Part shown: positions 55,748 through 64,000 of the stretch, one piece after another
How positions within the stretch are numbered: the stretch's first letter is position 1
Layout of the letters: the number at the start of each line of letters is the position of its first letter
Origin: Acinetobacter sp. ANC 4648
Lineage (GTDB): Bacteria; Pseudomonadota; Gammaproteobacteria; Pseudomonadales; Moraxellaceae
DNA length: 64,000 nt
Direction of reading: 5' to 3'
Assembly: GCF_002135345.1 (NCBI RefSeq)
Contig: NZ_NEGI01000004.1
Location: forward strand, 278,891 to 342,890
The notes under the pieces: model-generated
The model's database searches: none
Told to the model about the DNA's origin: nothing
What the model saw: the letters and a program-made list of their open reading frames with translations, nothing else
Position numbers and translations under genes: made by a program

Positions 55748-56662
55748 TTAAAACATTGCTCGATCATATTTGATTGCTTCTAAATCATAGACCTGATAAA
55801 CACAGTCAAATAAAGAGCGAATATCATCACCTTCATCCATATTCCGAATGGTCATAAATATAGGACTGACTGCACACTCATCCAATAAAGGGATGTAGTT
55901 TAAATGTGCTAACTGAATAGAACGGGCACTTTCAGGCACAATACAGATCCCCTCACCTGCGGCAACGAAGCCCAAAGCCAACTGTATTTCACGGACTATA
56001 CGTATATTTTGTGGGTCTAGATTAGATTCAGAAAACAAACCTTGTATTTGTGTCGCAAAACTAGGTTGAATATGATTTGGATATAAAATTACACTTTCAT
56101 CCACAATATCAGAAAGGTATACACCATCTTTATTGGCTAATAATGGATGACTCGCATGTAAAGCAACCATGAGTGGTTCTTCACGTAATAAAACGCGTCT
56201 TACTGCTGGATCAGAAATACGCAGTCTACCGAAGCCAACATCTATGCGCCCTTCCTTTAATGCTTTAATCTGTTGCAGAGTGCTCATTTCCACCAGCTCA
56301 ATTTTTAAATGGGGCTGTTGCTGTCTATATAAATAAACAATTTTTGATAATAAACCATACAATAAAGAGCCGACGAAGCCCATCGTGATTGTTCTTTCAA
56401 CCATGCCAATTCGCTTAGTCATGGATTTAATTTCTTCTGCATTAGACAAAAGTTTAACAGCGTGCAAATAAAAAAATTGACCCGCTTCTGTGGTCTTCAG
56501 TGGCCGACTTCCTCGCTCAAAAAGCTGGATCCCGAGCTCTGCCTCCAAATTTTGAATTTGCCGACTTAAAGGTGGTTGTGCAATAAATAATTTTTCTGCG
56601 GCCTTAGTAAAACTTTGCTCTTCCACCACAGCAACAAAATAGCGTAGATGTCTAAGTTCCAT
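55748..56662 (-). CDS. benM: LysR-type regulator of benzoate/catechol genes (BenM-like)
   Basis: BenM activates ben and cat genes in response to cis,cis-muconate and, unlike CatM, also benzoate. The 304-residue protein starts Met-Glu-Leu-Arg-His-Leu-Arg-Tyr-Phe-Val, with a winged helix-turn-helix at 1-60, a linker helix and a PBP-like effector domain. Arg160 and a Tyr aligned with BenM position 293 (here 292, Gln-Val-Tyr) are present; CatM has His and Phe there. ATG 56662 is chosen; a longer frame to 56767 has no support. It diverges from catB across about 114 bases. Only one such regulator is seen here. Confidence 0.9.
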   Translation of the reverse strand: MELRHLRYFVAVVEEQSFTKAAEKLFIAQPPLSRQIQNLEAELGIQLFERGSRPLKTTEAGQFFYLHAVKLLSNAEEIKSMTKRIGMVERTITMGFVGSLLYGLLSKIVYLYRQQQPHLKIELVEMSTLQQIKALKEGRIDVGFGRLRISDPAVRRVLLREEPLMVALHASHPLLANKDGVYLSDIVDESVILYPNHIQPSFATQIQGLFSESNLDPQNIRIVREIQLALGFVAAGEGICIVPESARSIQLAHLNYIPLLDECAVSPIFMTIRNMDEGDDIRSLFDCVYQVYDLEAIKYDRAMF

Positions 56663-56669
56663 GGTCTGT

Positions 56670-56684
56670 ATACCTTTTAAATAT
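56670..56684. promoter_or_regulatory. BenM/CatM-like half-perfect site next to benM start
   Basis: ATAC-CTTTTAA-ATAT: one perfect half and one mismatch in the other, only 7 bases from the benM ATG. Its place fits autorepression and joint control of catB. Confidence 0.5.
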
Positions 56685-56721
56685 ATTAAAATGCAAATTT
56701 GATCTTCGACAGTCAATATCC

Positions 56722-56736
56722 ATTCCTTTAAGGTAT
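56722..56736. promoter_or_regulatory. BenM/CatM-like site upstream of catB
   Basis: ATTC-CTTTAAG-GTAT: one perfect GTAT half, one mismatch in the other, with a perfect inner dyad CCTTTAAGG, 40 bases before the catB ATG. Centre-to-centre distance to the site at 56670-56684 is 52 bases, about five helix turns. Confidence 0.55.
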
Positions 56737-56776
56737 ACCATAAGAACAGCACAAAGCAAGATTGCAAAGAGTAATG

Positions 56777-57886
56777 ATGTATAAATCAATAGAAACATTG
56801 CTGGTAGAAATTCCAACAATCCGTCCGCATAAGATGGCTGTTGCAACCATGCAGACTCAAACATTGGTGCTGATTAAAATCACAACTGAAGATGGTTTCA
56901 TCGGTTGGGGCGAAGCAACCACCATTGGTGGTTTAGGCTATGGTGAAGAAAGCCCTGAAAGCGTCAAAACCAATATCGAAACTTATTTCGCACCCTTATT
57001 AAAATCACTGAAAGGCTTAAATGTTGCACAGACCTTTCAAGTCATTAAAAAGAATATTAATGGCAATCGCTTTGCTAAATGTGCCATTCAAACTGCTTTA
57101 TTAGATATTCAAACACAACGTTTAAGCTTACCGCTCAGTGAAGTACTGGGTGGCCGTATTCGCAATAGTGTACCGGTACTCTGGGTGCTAGCCTCTGGCG
57201 ATACGACTAAAGATATTGCTGAAGCAGAGCAAATGATTGCAGCAAAACGTCATAATATTTTTAAGCTCAAGATTGGTTCACGTGCTGTGCAAGCAGATGT
57301 CGAGCATGTGCTTGCAATTAAAAAAGCATTGGGTGCTGATGTTTCAATTCGTGTCGATGTCAATCGTGCTTGGTCTGAATTGGAAGCCATTAAAGGCATT
57401 CAAGCTTTACAAGATGGTGGTGTCGATTTAATTGAGCAGCCATGTGCGATTGAAAATATTGATGCCATGCAACGTTTAACTCAACGGTTTGATATTGCGA
57501 TTATGGCAGATGAATCTTTGATGGGTCCCGATAGTGCTTACCGCCTAGCCAAACGCAATGCTGCATCGGTTTTTGCCGTTAAGGTTGCTCAATCTGGTGG
57601 CCTGATTGAGGCTTGCGAAGTCGGTAAAATTGCCAAATTGGCGGGGATTGATTTGTATGGTGGCACCATGCTGGAAGGTCCAATCGGAACCATCGCATCT
57701 GCACAAGTATTCTCAACTTTTCACAATTTAGCATATGGCACTGAACTGTTTGGTCCATTATTACTTACTCAAGATATTCTAAAAACTCCACTGCAATATC
57801 AGAACTTTGAACTGGTTCTTCCAACGGCACCAGGTTTAGGCATTGAGCTGGATTTAGACAAAATTGAAAACTTACGTCGTCATTAA
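56777..57886 (+). CDS. catB: Muconate cycloisomerase
   Basis: CatB closes cis,cis-muconate to muconolactone. The 369-residue enolase-superfamily protein has the catalytic Lys-Leu-Lys-Ile-Gly-Ser motif (about 165-170), metal ligands in Asp-Val-Asn-Arg-Ala-Trp, Leu-Ile-Glu-Gln-Pro and Met-Ala-Asp-Glu, and Lys in Ala-Val-Lys-Val. It starts Met-Tyr-Lys-Ser-Ile-Glu, like ADP1 CatB; an adjacent ATG at 56774 is less likely. It is the first gene of a forward catBCA-benABCDE series; catC begins 25 bases downstream. Confidence 0.94.
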   Translation: MYKSIETLLVEIPTIRPHKMAVATMQTQTLVLIKITTEDGFIGWGEATTIGGLGYGEESPESVKTNIETYFAPLLKSLKGLNVAQTFQVIKKNINGNRFAKCAIQTALLDIQTQRLSLPLSEVLGGRIRNSVPVLWVLASGDTTKDIAEAEQMIAAKRHNIFKLKIGSRAVQADVEHVLAIKKALGADVSIRVDVNRAWSELEAIKGIQALQDGGVDLIEQPCAIENIDAMQRLTQRFDIAIMADESLMGPDSAYRLAKRNAASVFAVKVAQSGGLIEACEVGKIAKLAGIDLYGGTMLEGPIGTIASAQVFSTFHNLAYGTELFGPLLLTQDILKTPLQYQNFELVLPTAPGLGIELDLDKIENLRRH

Positions 57887-57911
57887 AAATTGATTTTAAC
57901 AGGAGCTGAAT

Positions 57912-58202
57912 ATGCTTTTCCAAGTACGTATGGATGTAAACATCCCTCGTGATATGCCAGCTGAACAAGCCAATGAAATTAAAGCGGTTGAAAAGGCATA
58001 TTCACAAGACTTACAACGTCAGGGTAAATGGCGTCATATTTGGCGCATTACTGGTCAATATTCCAATACCAGTATTTTTGATGTGGATAGTAATGAAGAG
58101 TTACACACGATTTTGCAAGGTTTACCGCTCTATCCGTATATGAATATTGAAGTGATAGCATTAAATCGTCACCCTTCCTCTATTCGTGATAATGATTACT
58201 GA
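57912..58202 (+). CDS. catC: Muconolactone delta-isomerase
   Basis: CatC moves the double bond of muconolactone to give 3-oxoadipate enol-lactone. The 96-residue protein has the usual small ferredoxin-like fold pattern (Leu-Phe-Gln-Val-Arg-Met-Asp-Val then Arg-His-Ile-Trp-Arg-Ile-Thr-Gly and Leu-Pro-Leu-Tyr-Pro-Tyr-Met). AGGAG lies 6 bases upstream. In ADP1 catC is followed by catIJFD; here catA follows, after a 135-base leader with an 8-bp long-range inverted repeat (TGACTGTG 58204-58211 with CACAGTCA 58291-58298). Confidence 0.95.
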   Translation: MLFQVRMDVNIPRDMPAEQANEIKAVEKAYSQDLQRQGKWRHIWRITGQYSNTSIFDVDSNEELHTILQGLPLYPYMNIEVIALNRHPSSIRDNDY

Positions 58203-58337
58203 TTGACTGTGTAAAAGATGCGTTAAGACTAAGCATCGGGAAGAAAATGTAACAAGGAAATGTGGCGACAAAGGAGCAAGCAATCGCAAGCACAGTCAGC
58301 CACGTACAAAAACTTATCATACTTAAGGAGCATTAGT

Positions 58338-59258
58338 ATGAACCGCCAAGAAATCGATAAATTAGTAAAACAAATGAATGTGGATACCGCAACTGGATCT
58401 GTTGATACACGCGTTCAACAAATTGTGGTTCGTTTAGTCGGCGATCTATTTCAAGCGATTGAAGATTTAGATATTTCACAAACTGAATTGTGGAAAGGCC
58501 TAGAGTATTTCACTGATGCTGGTCAAGCCAATGAATTGGGTCTACTTGCTGCTGGTCTAGGCCTTGAGCATTATCTTGATTTACGTGCAGATGCTGCAGA
58601 TGCCAAAGCAGGTATTACTGGCGGTACACCACGTACCATTGAAGGCCCTTTATATGTTGCAGGTGCTCCTGAATCAGTTGGCTTTGCACGCATGGATGAT
58701 GGTTCAGAATCTGCAACTGTTGATACATTAATTATTGACGGTACAGTGACTGATACTGAAGGCAATGTGATTCCAAATGCTAAAGTTGAAATCTGGCATG
58801 CCAACAGCTTAGGCAACTATTCATTCTTTGATAAATCCCAGTCTGAATTTAACCTTCGTCGTACTATCTTAGCGGATGCTGATGGTCAATATACAGCTTT
58901 AACAACAATGCCAGTTGGTTATGGTTGCCCACCAGAAGGTACTACGCAGTTTGTACTCAACAAACTTGGCCGTCATGGTAACCGCCCTTCTCATGTGCAT
59001 TATTTCGTCTCTGCCCCTGGCTATCGTAAATTAACCACACAATTCAATATCGAAGGTGATCAATACCTTTGGGATGACTTTGCTTTCGCTACACGTGATG
59101 GTCTAGTTGCAACTGCAGCAGATGTAACGGATGAAACTGAAATTGCACGTCGTAATTTAGATAAAGCGTTCAAACACATTCAGTTCAACGTTGAACTTGT
59201 AAAAGAACAAGCTGCTGCACCTACAACTGAAATTGATCGTCGTCGCGTAAGCGCTTAA
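58338..59258 (+). CDS. catA: Catechol 1,2-dioxygenase
   Basis: CatA opens catechol to cis,cis-muconate. The 306-residue intradiol dioxygenase has an N-terminal helical linker, then the iron ligands Tyr (Gly-Asn-Tyr-Ser), Tyr (Val-Gly-Tyr-Gly-Cys-Pro-Pro) and two His (Arg-Pro-Ser-His-Val-His-Tyr), all seen. ATG 58338 with AAGGAG 8 bases upstream is the start; the frame extends back to 58260 without support. It lies between catC and benA, so the genes for both the upper and middle path are joined. Confidence 0.96.
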   Translation: MNRQEIDKLVKQMNVDTATGSVDTRVQQIVVRLVGDLFQAIEDLDISQTELWKGLEYFTDAGQANELGLLAAGLGLEHYLDLRADAADAKAGITGGTPRTIEGPLYVAGAPESVGFARMDDGSESATVDTLIIDGTVTDTEGNVIPNAKVEIWHANSLGNYSFFDKSQSEFNLRRTILADADGQYTALTTMPVGYGCPPEGTTQFVLNKLGRHGNRPSHVHYFVSAPGYRKLTTQFNIEGDQYLWDDFAFATRDGLVATAADVTDETEIARRNLDKAFKHIQFNVELVKEQAAAPTTEIDRRRVSA

Positions 59259-59274
59259 TCATTTAGCAATAGAA

Positions 59275-59304
59275 ACCAAGATGTCTTTTCAATGACATCT
59301 TGGT
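59275..59304 (+). other. Intercistronic hairpin between catA and benA
   Basis: CCAAGATGTC and GACATCTTGG pair perfectly (11 bp with flanking A-T) around an 8-base loop. No T-run follows, so it is not a classical terminator; it may protect the 3' end of catBCA mRNA or slow transcription into benA. Confidence 0.75.
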
Positions 59305-59337
59305 GACTTCCTCACATTGGAAAGTCGGAGAACGGAC

Positions 59338-60719
59338 ATGCCTCGTATTCCTGTAATTAACACCAGTCATTTAGATCGTATTGATGAGTTACTTGTCGAT
59401 AATTTTGAAACCGGTGAATTCAAACTACATCGTTCAGTTTTTACTGATCAAGCCCTATTTGATTTAGAGATGAAATACATCTTCGAAGGTAACTGGGTTT
59501 ACTTGGCACATGAAAGCCAGATTCCGAATAATAACGATTATTACACTACACACATTGGCCGCCAACCTATTGTGATTGCACGCAACCGCAATGGCGAACT
59601 CAATGCCATGATTAATGCGTGTTCACACCGCGGCGCGCAGCTTTGCCGTCAAAAACGTGGCAATAAAGCAACCTATACTTGCCCATTCCACGGTTGGACA
59701 TTCAATAACTCGGGTAAATTACTGAAAGTTAAAGATCCTGTCGATGCAGGCTACTCAGATTGTTTCAATCAAGAAGGCTCACACGACCTTAAAAAAGTTG
59801 CACGCTTCCAAAATTATAAAGGCTTCTTGTTTGGTAGCTTAAATCCTGATGTTCCTTCACTTGAGGAATTCCTCGGTGAAACCACTAAAATAATTGATAT
59901 GATTGTGGATCAATCGGAACAAGGCTTAGAAATTTTACGTGGTTCATCAACCTATACTTATGATGGCAACTGGAAACTCACTGCTGAAAATGGTGCAGAT
60001 GGTTATCACGTTTCTGCCGTACATTGGAATTATGCAGCGACGACACAACAACGCAAAGAAAAAGAAGCTGCGGATAATGTTCGTGCGATGAGCGCAGGTG
60101 CATGGGGTAAACAAGGCGGTGGTTGTTACGGTTTTGAAAATGGTCACATGCTGCTTTGGACACAATGGGCCAATCCAGAAGATCGTCCAAACTTCCCAAA
60201 AGCTGAAGAATATACCGAAAAATTCGGTGCGCCAATGTCAAAATGGATGATCGAGCGTTCACGTAACCTATGCTTATATCCAAATGTATATTTCATGGAT
60301 CAGTTCGGTTCACAAATTCGCGTACTACGCCCAATTTCAGTCAATAAAACTGAAGTAACGATCTACTGCATCGCACCTATTGGTGAAGATAAAGAATCTC
60401 GTACCCGTCGTATTCGCCAATATGAAGATTTCTTTAATGCTTCAGGCATGGCAACTCCAGATGATTTAGAAGAATTCCGCGCTTGCCAAGCAGGTTATGC
60501 AGGTATTGATATTGAATGGAATGATATGAGCCGTGGTGCGAAACACTGGGTTCATGGTCCAGATGAAGCAGCTAATGAAATTGGTTTAAAACCCCTCCTC
60601 AGTGGGATTAAAACTGAAGATGAAGGTCTCTACCTTGCTCAACATCAGTACTGGCTCAAAAGCATGAAGTCTGCAATTACAGCTGAAAAGGAATTGGCAG
60701 CAACTGAAGGAGAAAGCGC

Positions 60720-60723
<4 letters not shown>
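59338..60723 (+). CDS. benA: Benzoate 1,2-dioxygenase large subunit
   Basis: BenA is the catalytic subunit converting benzoate to the cis-diol. The 461-residue protein has the Rieske motif Cys-Ser-His-Arg-Gly ... Cys-Pro-Phe-His-Gly-Trp (about 99-122) and the iron site [11 protein letters not shown]. The start 59338 (Met-Pro-Arg-Ile-Pro) matches other BenA; GGAG lies 9 bases upstream. It overlaps benB by ATGA. It resembles AntA of this window, but the substrate part differs. Confidence 0.95.
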
Positions 60724-62329
<1,606 letters not shown>

Positions 62330-62346
62330 TAAGGAGAATCAATTCA

Positions 62347-63132
62347 ATGTCAGATCGTCAAAGATTTCAAAATAAAGTCGTGATTGTGACTGGTGCTGCA
62401 CAAGGCATTGGTCGTGGTGTCGCACTACAAGTTGCAGCTGAAGGTGGTTTCGTCGTCATGGCGGACCACTCAAACTTTGTTCAAGATGTACTCGCTGAAA
62501 TTCAAGCTCAAAATGGTCAAGCCATTGTAGTTCAAGCTGACCTCGAAACATTTGCAGGCGCGGAAGCTGTTGTACAAGCAGCTATAGAGAACTATGATCG
62601 TGTTGATATTTTAATCAACAATGTCGGTGGTGCAATCTGGATGAAACCCTTCCATGAATTCACCCCTGCTGAAATTGAAAAAGAAGTCAGTCGTTCATTA
62701 TTTCCAACACTTTGGTGCTGCCGCGCAGTTCTACCTGAAATGATAAAAAATCAATCTGGTGTGATTGTGAATGTCTCTTCAATTGCAACCTGCGGCATCA
62801 ACCGTATTCCCTATTCAGCATCGAAAGGTGGTGTAAATACACTGACTCGATCGTTGGCATTTGCACATGCCAAAGATGGTATCCGTGTGAATGCAGTGGC
62901 AACAGGTGGTACAGAAGCTCCACCACGCAAAGTACCACGAAATAGTAAACCATTAACTGAACAAGATCAGGCATGGATGCAAGAAGTGGTTGATCAAACC
63001 ATTGATAGCACTTTTTTAGGCCGCTATGGCACCATCCAAGAACAAGTGAATGCCATTCTTTTCCTCGCTTCAGATGAGTCATCATATATGACAGGTACCG
63101 TTGTTCCTGTCGGAGGTGGAGATCAAGGTTAA
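62347..63132 (+). CDS. benD: 1,6-dihydroxycyclohexa-2,4-diene-1-carboxylate dehydrogenase
   Basis: BenD oxidises the benzoate cis-diol to catechol, releasing CO2. The 261-residue short-chain dehydrogenase has Thr-Gly-Ala-Ala-Gln-Gly-Ile-Gly-Arg-Gly, Asn-Asn-Val-Gly-Gly, the catalytic Ser in Val-Ser-Ser-Ile-Ala and Tyr-Ser-Ala-Ser-Lys. AAGGAG precedes the start. The stop codon lies inside a terminator hairpin. Confidence 0.94.
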   Translation: MSDRQRFQNKVVIVTGAAQGIGRGVALQVAAEGGFVVMADHSNFVQDVLAEIQAQNGQAIVVQADLETFAGAEAVVQAAIENYDRVDILINNVGGAIWMKPFHEFTPAEIEKEVSRSLFPTLWCCRAVLPEMIKNQSGVIVNVSSIATCGINRIPYSASKGGVNTLTRSLAFAHAKDGIRVNAVATGGTEAPPRKVPRNSKPLTEQDQAWMQEVVDQTIDSTFLGRYGTIQEQVNAILFLASDESSYMTGTVVPVGGGDQG

Positions 63133-63147
63133 GCCTTGATCTTTTTT
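63121..63147 (+). terminator. Terminator overlapping the benD stop codon
   Basis: GATCAAGG and CCTTGATC pair perfectly around TTAAG, followed by T6. The benD stop TAA is in the loop, so the hairpin is partly covered by a terminating ribosome. It separates or attenuates benE. Confidence 0.85.
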
Positions 63148-63183
63148 ACGATATAACAGGATCATTGCGCATGGAGGCCTTCA

Positions 63184-64000
63184 ATGGCACACCTGTTTAA
63201 AACATTAAAACAAGATTGGTCAATTTCAGCCACGGTTGCAGGATTTTTAGCCGTGCTGATTTCTTATGCTGGCCCCATGATTATCTTTTTCCAAGCCGCA
63301 CAACAAGCCGATGTTTCTTCAAGCATGATGGCTTCATGGATTTGGGGTAGCTCAATTGGTGCTGCAATCACCGGGATTTTCTTATCCATAAAATTTAAAG
63401 TCCCGATTATTACCGCGTGGTCTGCCCCCGGCACAGCCTTATTGGTCGCATTATTCCCTCACATTTCACTGAATGAAGTTATTGCTGCCTATATCACTTC
63501 TGCAGTGATTATTTTGTTCATTGGCTTGACAGGCTCTTTCGACAAACTACTGAAATGGATTCCTCAAGGCATTGCTGCTGGCATGATGGCAGGCATTCTA
63601 TTTCAGTTTGGTGTAGGGCTCTTTAAAGCCACAGACAGTATGCCTTATGTGGTATTTGGCATGTTGGCTTGTTTTTTATTGGCAAAGCGCTTTTCTCCAA
63701 GATATGCCATTATTTGGGTATTATTTTCAGGTATTGCATTAAGTTTAATTTTTGGAAAAATGAATCCTGTCGCAATGAGTTTTTCTCTAGCGATTCCAGA
63801 GTTTATTACACCTGAATGGACATGGTCTTCTACGCTTAATTTTGCAATTCCTTTAACCATTGTCAGTCTCACTGGACAGTTCTTACCCGGTATGGCGATT
63901 ATAAAATTAAGTGGTTACGACACCTCAGCTAAACCCATTTTAACTGTGGCTAGTATCGTATCGCTGGGCGTTGCTTTTGTGGGAGGCATCACTATTGTTT
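63184..64000 (+). CDS. benE: Benzoate membrane transporter BenE (3' truncated)
   Basis: The first 272 residues are seen; the window ends inside the gene. The hydrophobic helices and the Trp-Ser-Ala-Pro-Gly-Thr-Ala-Leu (about 79-86), Pro-Gln-Gly-Ile-Ala-Ala-Gly-Met-Met-Ala-Gly and Thr-Gly-Gln-Phe-Leu-Pro-Gly motifs fit the BenE family, which is thought to take up benzoate. GGAGG lies 6 bases before the ATG. It is placed after the benD terminator and adds a second probable benzoate importer to BenK. Confidence 0.9.
   Translation, partial: MAHLFKTLKQDWSISATVAGFLAVLISYAGPMIIFFQAAQQADVSSSMMASWIWGSSIGAAITGIFLSIKFKVPIITAWSAPGTALLVALFPHISLNEVIAAYITSAVIILFIGLTGSFDKLLKWIPQGIAAGMMAGILFQFGVGLFKATDSMPYVVFGMLACFLLAKRFSPRYAIIWVLFSGIALSLIFGKMNPVAMSFSLAIPEFITPEWTWSSTLNFAIPLTIVSLTGQFLPGMAIIKLSGYDTSAKPILTVASIVSLGVAFVGGITIV

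Overview
The window looks like a chromosomal piece of an Acinetobacter species (Moraxellaceae, Gammaproteobacteria). The reasons are its AT-rich base use, a BenM-type LysR regulator, a DcaP-like porin, AntA/BenA/CatB proteins that read very close to those remembered from A. baylyi ADP1, and typical neighbourhoods such as glnD-dapC, dnaE-trmJ-cysE, mutS-fdxA and kdsD-kdsC-lptCAB. The species cannot be fixed from the sequence alone. No complete insertion sequence, prophage or CRISPR array was seen.

Left part (1-13.5 kb): the tail of a Lys/Ala/Thr-rich protein, a small lipoprotein, azlCD branched-chain amino-acid export, purT, glnD, dapC, a LysE-family exporter beside an AraC regulator, a glutathione peroxidase-msrB repair operon, alaA, a periplasmic asparaginase and a Sel1-repeat protein. 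Middle part (13.6-35.6 kb): dnaE-trmJ-cysE; two lipoproteins, one of them a large alpha/beta hydrolase; an iron module in which a TonB-dependent receptor faces a convergent DUF3649-PepSY-DUF3325 operon, each with a Fur-like site upstream; a gene-poor stretch that may hold a decayed integrase end; mutS, fdxA, an M15-type lipoprotein, an O-methyltransferase, a tandem universal stress protein, and yigZ overlapping a hexapeptide acetyltransferase.

35.6-46.9 kb: a 1690-residue repeat-built, RTX-ended adhesin (BapA-like start, two Ig-like modules, eight SwmB-like modules, Ca-binding repeats, type I secretion tail) with a 681-bp tandem duplication; a very AT-rich upstream region; the kdsD-kdsC-lptC-lptA-lptB lipopolysaccharide cluster; cysS; and a tRNA-Gly(GCC) with a consensus promoter.

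Right part (47.2 kb to the end): an aromatic-acid catabolic block beginning just after the tRNA. An AraC/XylS-type regulator diverges from antAB (anthranilate dioxygenase without its antC reductase) and an aromatic-acid MFS transporter. Then come benK and a porin (benP-like), benM, and a long forward series catB-catC-catA-benA-benB-benC-benD-benE (cut by the window end). Together these import benzoate, convert it to catechol and carry catechol to the ketoadipate enol-lactone stage. Anthranilate dioxygenase also yields catechol, so it feeds the same cat genes and probably borrows BenC for electrons. Later ketoadipate genes are not in the window. Perfect hairpins sit between catA and benA, between benB and benC, and (terminator-like) at the end of benD, so the series may be post-transcriptionally segmented.
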